Notes: generated by a model from the sequence alone, not told the origin. 64,000 nucleotides of DNA from Microbacterium sp. AK009 (GCF_013410955.1 NZ_JACCCG010000005.1:310001-374000); one strand, 5' to 3'. Positions 8,151-17,956 are shown, counted from the first letter of the stretch. A program made the numbers and translations.

Positions 8151-9821
8151 TCAGCCCAGCAGGCGTTCCCGGAGAGGGTCGAGACCCATCGGGCCGAGCG
8201 CCAGGGCATCGCGATGGAATCGGCGGAGCGAGAAGTCCGCGCCGTCGACGACCTCGCGTGCGTGACGGGCCTGCGTCCACAGGCGCGCGCCGACGCGGAA
8301 CGCCAGCGCCTGGCCCGGCCAGCCGAGATAGCGGTCGACCTCGAATCCGGCGAGCGCCGGCTCGACCAGTGCGAGATCGACGAGGAGCTCGCGGCCGAGC
8401 TCGGGAGACCAGGGCTGCGCGGGCACCAGGACGCCGTCGGGAACCGGCCAGCCGGTGTGCAGGCCGATATCGGCGACGATGCGCACCGTCCGCCAGATCT
8501 GTCCGAGCACCAGTCCCAGGCGCTCGGCAGGATCGCGGATGAGACCGAGGTCGTCCGAGAGCTGCTCGGCGTAGTGGGCCCACCCCTCGGCGTACCCGTG
8601 GATGTGGCAGAGATGGCGCTGCCACGGGTGAAGACCGGGGTCGGAGGCGGTCACGACGAACTGCAGGTGATGGCCCGGAAGTCCCTCGTGGTGGACGCTG
8701 GTGACCTCCTGCCACGTGGCTGCGACGGGAACACCGCTCGGGATGGTCCAGACGATGCGACTCGGCGCAGACCCGTCGGGCGGCGCGGGGGTGTAGTAGA
8801 CGACGCCGGTCGAGGCCTCCGAGACGACGCAGTCGACGCGGTGGATGTCCTCCGGCAGGTCGAAGGCGTCGGCGAGCGCGCCGGTGGTCTCGGCGACCCG
8901 GATGCGGAGCCAGTCGCGGATGGCCGCCACTCCGTCCAGCCGGTAGCGGGGGTCGGCATCCAGAAGGGCCGCGGCCGCCCGCACCGGGTCCTCACCGGTG
9001 CCGCCCAGCTCGGTCGCGAGCTCGCGCGACCGAGCGACCAGCCGCGCCAGCTCGCTCCAGCCCCAGGCGTAGGTCTCGCGCAGGTCGATGTCGGCGCCGA
9101 GCATCGCCGCGGCCATGCTCGGGTACACCTCGGCGCCGACGCCGTCGACCGTCGGGGCGACGGGGCGCAGCTCGTCTCGGAGGACCGCGACGAGCTCGGC
9201 GAGCGCGGCGTTCGTCGCGTCCGCAGCGTCGCGCAGGCGCTGCCGCGCAGCGGCGTCGACATCGTCGGCGACGGGGATCGCGCCGAACCAATCCGTCTCG
9301 ACCCAACGCTCGACCTGCCCGGCCAGGGTGTCGAGCTGACGCACGGGTGCGACCCCGCCGCCGAGGAAGCGGTCGGTGTGATCGCGCGCCCAGCGAAGGC
9401 TCTCGATGTACCGGCGGGTCGCGAGGGGGGCGGCCTCGACGCGTCGGAGAAGAGCCTCTCCGTCGGCATCCGCGGTGAGGGTCAGCCCCTCGACGGCATG
9501 ACGGACCAGGTGGATGGGGGTGGCGAGCCCCGCCACGAGGCGCGGCGTGAACCCCGTGTCGAACAGCAGCCGCTCGCGCTCCATCCGCTCCCGAAGAGCT
9601 GCGCGAAGCGCGGGGTCGCCGGCCTCGGGGGCGAGGGCGTCGAGCCTTGCGATCACCTCGCCCTGGAGCGCATAGCGCTCCTGCAGCCACGCCGGCGAGA
9701 GATCGGGAAGGTCGGGTCCGTCCTCGCGGCCGATCGCCTGCGCCGCATCGGGCTCGTGCTCGGCGAGTCGGGCGACGTAGTCGTCGGCGATCAGGTGGAC
9801 CGGGTCGGGGCTGGCACGCAC
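8151..9821 (-). CDS. DUF885 family protein (putative metallopeptidase-like)
   Basis: A 556-residue DUF885 protein. The family signature is visible as VHHEGLPGHHLQF in the second half, an HExxPGHH-type site compatible with zinc binding, followed by HGYAEGWAHYAEQL, which supplies the expected downstream glutamates and histidines. The N-terminal half is helical, with long D/E/R-rich stretches and no signal peptide, so it is probably cytoplasmic. Relatives are annotated as X-Pro dipeptidyl or carboxypeptidase-like, but few have been tested. GTG start with TAGGCT six nt upstream (9828-9833). The palindromic array at 9983-10452 lies directly behind this promoter. Confidence 0.8.
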   Translation of the reverse strand: MRASPDPVHLIADDYVARLAEHEPDAAQAIGREDGPDLPDLSPAWLQERYALQGEVIARLDALAPEAGDPALRAALRERMERERLLFDTGFTPRLVAGLATPIHLVRHAVEGLTLTADADGEALLRRVEAAPLATRRYIESLRWARDHTDRFLGGGVAPVRQLDTLAGQVERWVETDWFGAIPVADDVDAAARQRLRDAADATNAALAELVAVLRDELRPVAPTVDGVGAEVYPSMAAAMLGADIDLRETYAWGWSELARLVARSRELATELGGTGEDPVRAAAALLDADPRYRLDGVAAIRDWLRIRVAETTGALADAFDLPEDIHRVDCVVSEASTGVVYYTPAPPDGSAPSRIVWTIPSGVPVAATWQEVTSVHHEGLPGHHLQFVVTASDPGLHPWQRHLCHIHGYAEGWAHYAEQLSDDLGLIRDPAERLGLVLGQIWRTVRIVADIGLHTGWPVPDGVLVPAQPWSPELGRELLVDLALVEPALAGFEVDRYLGWPGQALAFRVGARLWTQARHAREVVDGADFSLRRFHRDALALGPMGLDPLRERLLG

Positions 9822-9827
9822 CGGTCC

Positions 9828-9833
9828 AGCCTA
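9828..9833 (-). promoter_or_regulatory. -10 box, leaderless promoter of the DUF885 gene
   Basis: TAGGCT on the minus strand, six nt before the GTG at 9821. Confidence 0.5.
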
Positions 9834-9920
9834 CGGACGCGCAGTCGTCGGGAAGGGCCGCTGCCGTGTTCGCGGGCCCCGCGCTCAGCGTCCCGCGGTG
9901 TTGTCCGGCGCTTCGCGCCG

Positions 9921-9951
9921 CGCGCATGTCTCAGAACGCGCGCATGTCTCA
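9921..9951 (+). repeat. short direct repeat at the edge of the palindromic array
   Basis: CGCGCATGTCTCA occurs at 9921-9933 and again at 9939-9951, an 18-bp period. The TGTCTCAGAAC core resembles the TGTCGCAGAA arm of the adjacent array and could be a decayed unit. Confidence 0.5.
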
Positions 9952-9982
9952 CAGGACGTCACCTGCCCGCTGTTTCGGCGCC

Positions 9983-10452
9983 GCTTCCGCGACATCCTCC
10001 AGGGCGATGTCGCAGAAGGTGTCGCGTCACCCCTCCCACGGTGCCAGTTCTGCGACATCCTCGACGCCCGTGTCGCGGAAGGTGTTCCCTCCCCCCTCCC
10101 TGGGCGCCGGTTCTGCGACATCCTCGACGCCCGTGTCGCAAAAGGTGGTGCCTCCCTCGGCGCCGCTCCCGCGACATTCTCCAGGGCGATGTCGCAGAAG
10201 GTGTCGCGTCACCCCTCCCACGGCGCCGGTTCTGCGACATCCTCGACGCCCGTGTCGCAGAACGTGTTACCTCCCCCCCTCGGCGCTGGTTCTGCGACAT
10301 CCTGCAGGGCGATGTCGCAATAGGTGTCGCATCACCCCTCCCACGGCGCCGGTTCTGCGACATCCTCGACGCCCGTGTCGCAGAAGGTGTTCCCTCCCCC
10401 CTCCCTGGGCGCCGCTTCTGCGACATCCCCGGCCCCCGTGTCGCAGACGGTG
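9983..10452. repeat. eight-unit tandem array of palindromic repeats, about 63 bp per unit
   Basis: GCGACAT cores start at 9989, 10052, 10115, 10171, 10234, 10294, 10357 and 10420, giving spacings of 63, 63, 56, 63, 60, 63 and 63. In each unit the core is followed after 10-11 bp by its inverse TGTCGC. In the best units the arms are TTCTGCGACA and TGTCGCAGAA (10 bp, perfect). Two loop types occur: a CTCCAGGGCG form (units 1, 4 and, with one change, 6) and a CTCGACGCCCG form (units 2, 3, 5, 7), with unit 8 a variant of the second. The linkers are pyrimidine-rich (CACCCCTCCCACGGCGCC or TTCCCTCCCCCCTCCC). The array fills the gap between the 3' end of the PPK2 gene and the promoter of the DUF885 gene. 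No coding potential is claimed. Confidence 0.9.
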
Positions 10453-10477
10453 CGGCATGGACGCCCGAGAGCCGCCG

Positions 10478-11347
10478 CTACGACGACATCGTGGCTGCCA
10501 GCCGCTCCTTCTCCCGTTCGACGTCGAACGTCGCCGCCGGCCACTGCGGGTCCACGGCCTCGAGCGCCTCCAGCAGGAGGCGCTGCACGGCCAGGCGGGC
10601 ATACCACTTTCGGTTCGCCGGGACCACGTACCAGGGTGCGACTGCCGTGGAGGTCCGGTCGAACACCGTCTGGTAGGCGGCCATGTAGTCGGGCCAGAGC
10701 GCTCGTTCGTCGACGTCGCCGGGGTTGTACTTCCAGTGCTTGTCGGGCCGGTCGAGCCGCTCCATCAGGCGGTCGCCCTGCTCGGCGTACGAGATGTGCA
10801 GCATGACCTTGACGATGCGGGTGCCGCTCGCCACGACGCGGGCCTCGAAGTCATTGATCGCGTCGTACCGCCGCTCGATCTCTTCAGCGGGCGCGAGGGC
10901 GCGCACGCGCCCGATCAGCACATCCTCGTAGTGCGATCGATCGAACACCCCGATGAACCCCGGCTCGGGAAGACGCCGCTCGACACGCCAGAGGAAGTCG
11001 TGCGCGAGCTCCTCGGGGGTCGGCTTCTTGAACGCGGTGAGCATGACGCCCTGGGGATCGACCGAGCCGACGACGTGCCGGACGATTCCCCCCTTGCCGG
11101 CGGTGTCCATCGCCTGCAGCACGAGGAGCACCGCCTGGTCGGTCGCCTGGTTCCTGCTCGCGGCGTAGAGGCGCTCCTGCAGCTCATCGAGCCGGGAGTC
11201 GTCGGCGAGATCGTCGACACCGTCGGCTTTGGAGCCGCGGTAGGCGGGGGTGGCGTCGGGATCGACGGCGGCGAGGTCGAAACCCTTTTCGACGCGGAGA
11301 GCGGATGCGGGGTCGCCGATCCAGCCGGTGGCTTCTGCTGTCGTCAT
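10478..11347 (-). CDS. ppk2: polyphosphate kinase 2 family protein
   Basis: A 289-residue PPK2-family kinase, which uses polyphosphate to phosphorylate nucleotides (or the reverse). The P-loop-like AMDTAGKGGIVRHV is present, then GVMLTAFKKPTPEEL, the Walker B-like FDRSHYEDVLIGRV, and a lid region rich in arginine (EQGDRLMERLDRPDKHWKYN). The C-terminal AAWYVVPANRKWYARL-type block is also typical. The start at ATG 11347 was chosen because the upstream open frame would run into menD, whose stop is at 11394. Whether it makes NDPs from NMPs or NTPs from NDPs cannot be decided by eye. It follows menD with a 46-bp gap on the same strand. Confidence 0.88.
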   Translation of the reverse strand: MTTAEATGWIGDPASALRVEKGFDLAAVDPDATPAYRGSKADGVDDLADDSRLDELQERLYAASRNQATDQAVLLVLQAMDTAGKGGIVRHVVGSVDPQGVMLTAFKKPTPEELAHDFLWRVERRLPEPGFIGVFDRSHYEDVLIGRVRALAPAEEIERRYDAINDFEARVVASGTRIVKVMLHISYAEQGDRLMERLDRPDKHWKYNPGDVDERALWPDYMAAYQTVFDRTSTAVAPWYVVPANRKWYARLAVQRLLLEALEAVDPQWPAATFDVEREKERLAATMSS

Positions 11348-11393
11348 CCCGCCATGATGTCCCACCGCCGACGGCGCGGGAAGAGCAGGGCGG

Positions 11394-13190
11394 TCAGCGG
11401 CCGAGCGGCACCTCGATGAGGAGGCGCGCCGCGCTCCCGGCGGTGAGCGCCTGATCGAGCTCCGCCCGGGTCGCGGCCCGCCGGTACTCCCACCCGTAGG
11501 CGCTCGCGATCGCCTCGAGCCGGACCTCATGGGGGGTGTAGAGCACACGGTCCATCGCCTCGGGGCCGGCGACCGCGGCGACCTCGAGCCCGTCGAAGAT
11601 CGTGCCGCCGCCGTCGTTTCCGACGATCACCTGCATGCGCGGAGCGGGTTCGCCCGGCGGGACGAGCAGCGCGCCGACGTCGTGGAGCATCGCGAGGTCG
11701 CCGAGGAGCACCCGCGTCACACCGGCGGCGGCGCCGCCGACGGCGTCCTGGCTTGCCACGGCGATCCCCGTCGCCGTCGCGATCGTGCCATCGATGCCGG
11801 CGAGACCTCGATTGGCGTGCACCCGCACCTTCTTGCCGCCGAGGACGGTGTCGGCGACCCGCACCAATCGCGACGAGCCGAACATCAGGCGGTCGTGGGG
11901 CCAGGTCGCACGCCACACCGCGTCGACGAGCGCAGCGCGGTCGACCGGCGCACGGAGCACGGCGAGCTCGGCAGCGATCGCGGGGAGCCGTTCGTCGGGC
12001 ACGGCCGACGACAGGGCGTCGGGATCGGGTGCGGGAGGGCTGAGATCGATGGATGCCGCCTGCGAGGCGCGCATCCACGCGCCGAGCCATTCGCGGTCGG
12101 TCGCGCCGGGAGCCACCGAGACGGCGTCGACGTGCGCGGTCGAGCCGTTGAGGTTCAGTGCCTCGCCCGGGCCGCGGACGGCGAGCACCGTGACGTCGTC
12201 GCGGGAGAGGAGGGCGGCGACCTCGCGGCCCAGCGTCGGGTGTCCGAACACGACGGCGCGTTCGACGCGGCCGCCGAGCGCGGGGTCGGCGAGAAGCGCC
12301 CGATACCCGTGCACGAGCTGCCGGCCGAAGCGGGCGCCGCTGACGATCTCGGCGATGAGCGGCCACCCGCCCTCGTGCGCCAGCGCCTCCGCCCCCGCAC
12401 CGGCGTCGGCCCCGGCGATGACGACGGTGCGCGGACCGCGTTCGAGGACGGCGTCGAGGTCGGTGTCGGTGACGCCGCCGTCGTTCGCCCCCTCTGAGCC
12501 GCCGATACCGCCGCCGCCCTGATAGAGCGCGCCGGAGGGCTCTGGCGGTGTGACGTCGGAGGGGTCCGCGTCGGCCGACGCGGCGAGCCACGGCGGCAGG
12601 GCACCGGCGAGGGGGTCGCGGTACGGCAGATTCAGGTGAACGGGCCCTGCAGGTCGCCCGGTCTGACCGCGCGCGGCGGCGAGTGCGTCGCCGGCGGTCT
12701 GACGGAGCATCGTCGTCTGGTCGCTCCTGCCGGTCCGGTCGATCTCGGTCGGGACGGGAAGGTCGGCCTCCCACCGCGTGAAACCGGTGTACAGACCCGG
12801 CTGGCGCGTGGCTTGATTCGCGCCGATTCCGCGCAGCTCCGGCGGGCGGTCAGCCGTGAGGAGGATCAGCGGCACCCCGGCGTGATGGGCCTCGAGGACC
12901 GCCGGAAGGTAGTTCGCCGTGGCGGTACCCGAGGTGCAGACGAGGGCGGCCGGCATCCCCGTCTCGCGTCCGATCCCCAGAGCCACGAACCCCGCGACCC
13001 GTTCGTCGATGCGCACATGCAATCGCACGTCGCCCCGCCGCTCCAGTTCGGCGGCGACCAGCGCCAGCGCCTGCGAGCGCGACCCGGGGCTGAGCACGAG
13101 GTGGCGGACACCGCCGGCCACGAGCGCCCCGATCAGCGCTGCAGCGGCATCGGTCGACGCAGCCTGCGCCCCGGGGGTGTCGCCGGTCAC
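11394..13190 (-). CDS. menD: 2-succinyl-5-enolpyruvyl-6-hydroxy-3-cyclohexene-1-carboxylate synthase
   Basis: A 598-residue thiamine-diphosphate enzyme joining isochorismate and 2-oxoglutarate (SEPHCHC synthase). The N-terminal PYR domain has HLVLSPGSRSQALA and RIDERVAGFVALGIG, with the cofactor-activating glutamate region and TSGTATANYLPAVLEA. Then come LTADRPPELRGIGANQ and, in the C-terminal PP domain, a GDLAMLHDVGALL segment that binds Mg-ThDP, followed by VGNDGGGTIFD. All MenD landmarks are present and length is normal. GTG start, one base after the stop of the PLDc_N protein gene upstream, so the two are probably one transcript with ppk2 following. Confidence 0.95.
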   Translation of the reverse strand: MTGDTPGAQAASTDAAAALIGALVAGGVRHLVLSPGSRSQALALVAAELERRGDVRLHVRIDERVAGFVALGIGRETGMPAALVCTSGTATANYLPAVLEAHHAGVPLILLTADRPPELRGIGANQATRQPGLYTGFTRWEADLPVPTEIDRTGRSDQTTMLRQTAGDALAAARGQTGRPAGPVHLNLPYRDPLAGALPPWLAASADADPSDVTPPEPSGALYQGGGGIGGSEGANDGGVTDTDLDAVLERGPRTVVIAGADAGAGAEALAHEGGWPLIAEIVSGARFGRQLVHGYRALLADPALGGRVERAVVFGHPTLGREVAALLSRDDVTVLAVRGPGEALNLNGSTAHVDAVSVAPGATDREWLGAWMRASQAASIDLSPPAPDPDALSSAVPDERLPAIAAELAVLRAPVDRAALVDAVWRATWPHDRLMFGSSRLVRVADTVLGGKKVRVHANRGLAGIDGTIATATGIAVASQDAVGGAAAGVTRVLLGDLAMLHDVGALLVPPGEPAPRMQVIVGNDGGGTIFDGLEVAAVAGPEAMDRVLYTPHEVRLEAIASAYGWEYRRAATRAELDQALTAGSAARLLIEVPLGR

Positions 13191-13191
13191 C

Positions 13192-13656
13192 TCAGCTCAG
13201 CGGTCCGCGGGTGCCGAGCGGGTCATCGTCATCGGCCGGACGGTCGCCGGCCCGGGCGGAGCGGTCGCTGCCACTCGGGGGCGGCTCGATGGTGCTGCCA
13301 GGCGCCGCGCCGCGCTCGCGGGGAAGGAAGCGGGGGTCGTCGGCCTCGGCATCCAACTGCGCCAGTTCCTCTTCGAGGCGGCGGATGCGCTCGTCCTGGT
13401 CACTGATCGAACCGATGCGCCCCAGGAACTCGGGGTCGTCGTCGGGGGCGCGCCGGGCAGCGATCGTCTTCTTGCGCAGGCGCCCCACCACGAACCACAG
13501 CACGCCGCCGAGGACGGGAAGGAGGATGACGATGAGGATCCAGATCGGCTTGCTCACGCCGCGATGGCGGTTCGGCGGCTGCAGGGCGCAGTCGACGATG
13601 CTGTAGACCCAGAAGGCCACCACCAGCGGCACCACGATGAACAGCGCCCTTACCAT
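13192..13656 (-). CDS. PLDc_N domain membrane protein
   Basis: A 154-residue protein with a phospholipase D N-terminal-like (PLDc_N) region. Two hydrophobic spans lie near residues 4-24 and 36-58 around the family motif YSIVDCALQP and KPIWILIVILLPVLGG. The rest is a charged cytoplasmic tail with a predicted coiled segment (RIRRLEEELAQLDAEA). There is no catalytic HKD motif, so it is not a phospholipase; homologues are often of unknown function. ATG start with TAGGAT six nt upstream (13663-13668). It is the first gene of the menD run. Confidence 0.8.
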   Translation of the reverse strand: MVRALFIVVPLVVAFWVYSIVDCALQPPNRHRGVSKPIWILIVILLPVLGGVLWFVVGRLRKKTIAARRAPDDDPEFLGRIGSISDQDERIRRLEEELAQLDAEADDPRFLPRERGAAPGSTIEPPPSGSDRSARAGDRPADDDDPLGTRGPLS

Positions 13657-13662
13657 GCCTCC

Positions 13663-13668
13663 ATCCTA
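13663..13668 (-). promoter_or_regulatory. -10 box, leaderless promoter of the PLDc_N-menD run
   Basis: TAGGAT on the minus strand, six nt before the ATG at 13656. Confidence 0.5.
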
Positions 13669-13729
13669 GGCGCGCTGGGCTGGGCGGGGCCTGGGGGTCG
13701 CGGGCGGCGGGGCAGCAGGGAGCCCGACG

Positions 13730-13735
13730 TAAACT
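13730..13735 (+). promoter_or_regulatory. -10 box, leaderless promoter of the DUF4229 gene
   Basis: TAAACT, six nt before the GTG at 13742. It is divergent to the promoter at 13663-13668. Confidence 0.55.
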
Positions 13736-13741
13736 GGAGCC

Positions 13742-14092
13742 GTGAAAGCCCGCTCCGCCCTGGTCTATTCCGTGCTGCGGCTTCTGGCGTTCCTGGTGCC
13801 GTTCGGCATCCTGATGCTCTTCCCGATCTTCCAGCAGCTCTACTGGCTCGCAGCGATCTTCGCCGCCCTCATCGGGCTGAGCCTGTCGCTGCTGTTCCTG
13901 CGCCGCCCATTGAACGAGGTCACCTCATCCCTCGGCGCCGGCCGCCGCGAGCGCGCGGCGCGCGTGGACAGCGCAGCCGCCGACGCCGACGCCGATGCTG
14001 AGGATGCCGCCGCTGATGCGATCGCCGACGGCGACGGGCGTGGAGGCGCCGGCGATCAGCCGACGAACGCCCAGAACAAGAACACGCCGTAG
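13742..14092 (+). CDS. DUF4229 membrane protein
   Basis: A 116-residue actinobacterial DUF4229 protein. Two membrane spans at residues about 7-27 and 33-53 (LLAFLVPFGILMLFPIFQQL and LAAIFAALIGLSLSLLFL) are followed by RRPLNEVTSSL and a low-complexity Ala/Asp tail. The function is unknown, but the gene commonly sits beside menaquinone genes in this order. GTG start. The last 37 bp overlap the end of menA on the opposite strand, so the two convergent mRNAs are antisense at their 3' ends. Confidence 0.8.
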   Translation: MKARSALVYSVLRLLAFLVPFGILMLFPIFQQLYWLAAIFAALIGLSLSLLFLRRPLNEVTSSLGAGRRERAARVDSAAADADADAEDAAADAIADGDGRGGAGDQPTNAQNKNTP

Positions 14093-15030
14093 GTCAGCGA
14101 CGCCAGCGAGCTCAGCGCGAGGGCGACGACCAGTTCCCGGGGAAGCCGGTAGGTCCAGACGATGAGCACCGCAGGGAGCGCAGCGAGCAGACCGAACAGG
14201 GTCAACCACGCGATGGGGTAGAACAGCGCGATCCATCCGGAGACGACGAACGGCAAGAGGATCAGCACGGTGAAGAGCACCTGCGAGCCGCGGCGACCGA
14301 TCAGCACCGACAGGGTGCGCTTGCCGGCCGCGCGGTCCTGCTCGATGTCGCGGAGGTTGTTGGCCAGCAGCACGGCGCAGGCGAACAGGCCTGCACCCAC
14401 GGCACCGAACCAGGCCTCCTGCGGCAGGGCGAGCGCCTGCACCCAGGTCGTGCCCAGGGTCGCCACGAGCCCGAAGAACACGAAGACGACGATCTCGCCG
14501 AGACCGTAGTACCCGTACGGACGCTTCCCCCCGGTGTAGAACCAGGCCGCGACGATGCACACAGCGCCGACGAGCAGCAGCCACCACTGCTGCGTGCGGA
14601 TGACCACAGCCAGACCCGCCACGGCGGCGAGGCCGAAGAACACCAGCGCCACGATGAGCACCGTCCGCGGCTTCGCTTTCCGGGCGCCGGTGAGGCGTGC
14701 GGGGCCGACGCGGAAGTCGTCGGTGCCCCGGATGCCGTCGCTGTAGTCGTTGGCGTAGTTGACCGCGATCTGAAGGCACACCGCCACCGCCAGGCAGCAC
14801 AGCGCCACGACCCATCGGAGCGAGTCGAGCACGAGCATCGAGGCACCTGTGCCGATGAGCACCGGGGTGACCGCCAGCGGGAGGGTGCGCAGTCGCGCAG
14901 CGCCGATCCAATCCCGCGCGGTCGCCTTCTGCGGCGCACGGGTCGGGGCGACCGGCTGACGCTGCGGATTGCCGCCGGGACGGGGACGGGATGCCGGACG
15001 CTTGCGCCTGGTGCGGGAGGTTCGTGCCAC
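14056..15030 (-). CDS. menA: 1,4-dihydroxy-2-naphthoate polyprenyltransferase
   Basis: A 324-residue integral membrane prenyltransferase of the UbiA superfamily that attaches the polyprenyl chain to DHNA, giving demethylmenaquinone. Both Mg/diphosphate motifs are present: NYANDYSDGIRG and NNLRDIEQDRAAGKRTL. About eight or nine membrane spans follow an N-terminal basic, proline-rich extension of about 35 residues that is longer than usual; a later start is possible. The GTG start is preceded by TAGGAT with an eight-nt gap (15039-15044). It is followed upstream on the same strand by menE. Confidence 0.93.
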   Translation of the reverse strand: MARTSRTRRKRPASRPRPGGNPQRQPVAPTRAPQKATARDWIGAARLRTLPLAVTPVLIGTGASMLVLDSLRWVVALCCLAVAVCLQIAVNYANDYSDGIRGTDDFRVGPARLTGARKAKPRTVLIVALVFFGLAAVAGLAVVIRTQQWWLLLVGAVCIVAAWFYTGGKRPYGYYGLGEIVVFVFFGLVATLGTTWVQALALPQEAWFGAVGAGLFACAVLLANNLRDIEQDRAAGKRTLSVLIGRRGSQVLFTVLILLPFVVSGWIALFYPIAWLTLFGLLAALPAVLIVWTYRLPRELVVALALSSLASLTYGVFLFWAFVG

Positions 15031-15054
15031 GAGGTCACATCCTAGGGCGGCGCA

Positions 15055-16221
15055 CTATCGGTGCCCCGCCACGAGGCGCCGGATCGCCTCGCGGTCGGGC
15101 TTCCCCGAGGGCAGGGCGGCCACCTCGTCGACGAGGATCAGGCGGGAGGGGCGGGCGTGGGCGCCGATCTCGGCGGCCACGGCCGCGCGCGCCTCGGCGA
15201 GCTGGGTGGCTTCGCTGCGGCGGAGCGCCTCGCCGCGCGCCGCGACGATCACCGACGCCTCGCCCCAGCGGTCATCCGGCACTCCGACCACGATGGCGGC
15301 GTGAAGCCCCGCCACCGATCGCACCACGCGCTCGACCCGGTCGAGGGAGACGTTGATGCCGCCCGAGACGATGACGTTGTCCAGGCGACCGCGCACCCGC
15401 AGCACACCGTCGTCGATGAGGCCGGCGTCGCCGGTGCGGTACCAGCGGGTGCCCTCGGGGCCGGTGACGAAAGCGGCCTCGGTGCGAACCGGGTCGCCGA
15501 GGTAGCCCTCCGCGAGGGTCGGCCCCGACAGTTGCACCTCCCCGTTCTCGATCCGCAGGCCCACGCCGTCGAGCGGGACGCCGTCGTAGACACAGCCGCC
15601 GCTCGTCTCGGTCGCACCGTACGTGCGGACGATTCGTGCGCCGGCTCCCTCGGCGCGCTCGAGCACCGCCGCCGGGAGTGCCTGGCCGCCAATGAGGATC
15701 GCCTCGAACGAGTCCAGCGCCGCACGGACCGTGGGGTCGTGCTCGGCGGCGTCGAGCAGCCGGATCAGCTGGGCGGGGACGAGGGAGGTGAAGGTCGGCA
15801 CCCGGCGTCCGTTCTCACTGGAGACGAGCATGAGCGCCGCCGACGCGAACGCCTGCGGCTGGAACGGCCCCGACAGCAGCCCCGGCTGCCGATCGGCGAC
15901 GAGCGAGCGGACGAGCACCTGGAGTCCCGCCACGTAGCTGGCGGGGAGGGCGAGGAGCCACGCCCCGTCGCCGATGCGTGCCGCGGTGGCGAGCGCACTG
16001 GCGGTGAGCGCCGAGCGGCTGAGGACGACGCGCTTGGGAACCCCGGTCGACCCGGACGTCGTCACCACCACCGCCGTTCCGGCAGGGACCTCCTCGCCCT
16101 CCCCTGCCGCATCCGGATCGGTCATGCCGAGGCCGAGCGCCGGCCCCGCGCCCAGGACCGCGGCGCGCAGCGCCGGCAGGATGTCGCGAGGGTCGTCACC
16201 GTCGACGGGGTGGAGCTTCAC
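15055..16221 (-). CDS. menE: o-succinylbenzoate-CoA ligase
   Basis: A 388-residue ANL-superfamily adenylating enzyme that activates o-succinylbenzoate with CoA. The AMP-binding P-loop is VVVTTSGSTGVPKRVVL. RTYGATETSGGCVYDG, GEVQLSGPTLAEGYL, the hinge WYRTGDAGLIDDGVLRVRGR-type region and a C-terminal catalytic-lysine context LPSGKPDREAIRRL are all visible. At under 400 residues it is the short actinobacterial form. GTG start, 11 bp after the menB stop, so menB-menE are read together. Confidence 0.92.
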   Translation of the reverse strand: MKLHPVDGDDPRDILPALRAAVLGAGPALGLGMTDPDAAGEGEEVPAGTAVVVTTSGSTGVPKRVVLSRSALTASALATAARIGDGAWLLALPASYVAGLQVLVRSLVADRQPGLLSGPFQPQAFASAALMLVSSENGRRVPTFTSLVPAQLIRLLDAAEHDPTVRAALDSFEAILIGGQALPAAVLERAEGAGARIVRTYGATETSGGCVYDGVPLDGVGLRIENGEVQLSGPTLAEGYLGDPVRTEAAFVTGPEGTRWYRTGDAGLIDDGVLRVRGRLDNVIVSGGINVSLDRVERVVRSVAGLHAAIVVGVPDDRWGEASVIVAARGEALRRSEATQLAEARAAVAAEIGAHARPSRLILVDEVAALPSGKPDREAIRRLVAGHR

Positions 16222-16232
16222 TGCCGGGTCCG

Positions 16233-17152
<920 letters not shown>

Positions 17153-17156
<4 letters not shown>

Positions 17157-17950
17157 ACCGCGCTCCCCGTGCCGTTCTTGGCGTCGCGCCAGCGCAGCCA
17201 CCCGGTGATCACGTCGTAGTCCGCCTCGGAGGGCGCCCACCCGAGGGTGAACAGTCGCACCCCCGCGTCGAAGAGGGCGTCGGCGTCGGACTGGTCTCGG
17301 CGCTGCAGCTCGTTCGAGACGACGAGGCCCGAGACATCCGTGCCCTCCTTCTCAGCCCAGTTCTCGATGACGCCGAGCTTGTGCCCGAGCTCGTCGGGGG
17401 TGACGAAGCTGTGCCAGATGTGGGCGTGACGGGCGACCAGGCGCAGGGTTTTCTGCTCGCCCTTCCCGCCGATCATGATCGGGATGTCGCGGGTGGGTGC
17501 CGGGTTGAGCGCGCCCCACCGTGCGACCACGCGCTGGAGCCCCTCGGCGAGGTCGTTCAGGCGCGACCCGGCGGTGCCGAATTCGTAGCCGTATTCGGTG
17601 TAGTCCCGCTCGAACCAGCCCGAGCCCGTGCCGAAGATGAACCGGCCGCCGCTGATGTGGTCGAGCGTTCGGGCCATGTCGGCCTGCAGGTCGGCGTTGC
17701 GGTAGCTGTTGCAGTTCACCAGCGATCCGAACTCGACGCGCTCGGTCTGCTCGGCCCAGGCGCCGAGCATGGTCCACGACTCGAAGTGCAGGCCGTCGGG
17801 GTCGCCGGAGAGGGGGAAGAAGTGGTCCCAGTTGAACAGGATGTCCACGCCCATCTCCTCCAGGCGGAGCACCGCGTCGCGGATCTGCGCGTAGGTGGCG
17901 TGCTGGGGCTGGATCTGCACGCCGAGGCGCACGGGGGTGTCGAGAAGCAT
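17153..17950 (-). CDS. LLM-class F420-dependent oxidoreductase coupled to menB
   Basis: A 265-residue luciferase-like TIM-barrel enzyme. It begins with VRLGVQIQPQHATYAQIRDAVLR-like sequence, has NWDHFFPLSGD, VEFGSLVNCNSYRNADLQADMA, RFIFGTGSGWFERDYTEYG and DIPIMIGGKGEQKTLRLVA. These are characteristic of F420-using LLM proteins of the TIGR03560/03854 type. The substrate is unknown. Its stop overlaps the menB start, so it is probably co-translated with menB, placing it physically in the quinone pathway. ATG start with TAGGCT six nt upstream (17957-17962). Confidence 0.87.
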
Positions 17951-17956
17951 GCCGCC

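Noticed and set aside
9959..10426. Repetitive arginine-rich protein with a 21-residue period
   Set aside because: It exists only because most units are 63 bp; the 56-bp unit breaks the frame, and there is no ribosome site or family match.
9983..10452. CRISPR array
   Set aside because: The sequences between cores are themselves near-identical copies of two types rather than unique spacers, the core is only 6-10 bp per arm, and no cas genes are near (the Cas4-like domain at 46-49 kb is a different family).
7311..10676. 1121-residue plus-strand open frame
   Set aside because: It crosses the LLM gene, DUF885 (antisense) and the repeat array; arginine/proline-rich, a shadow of high GC.
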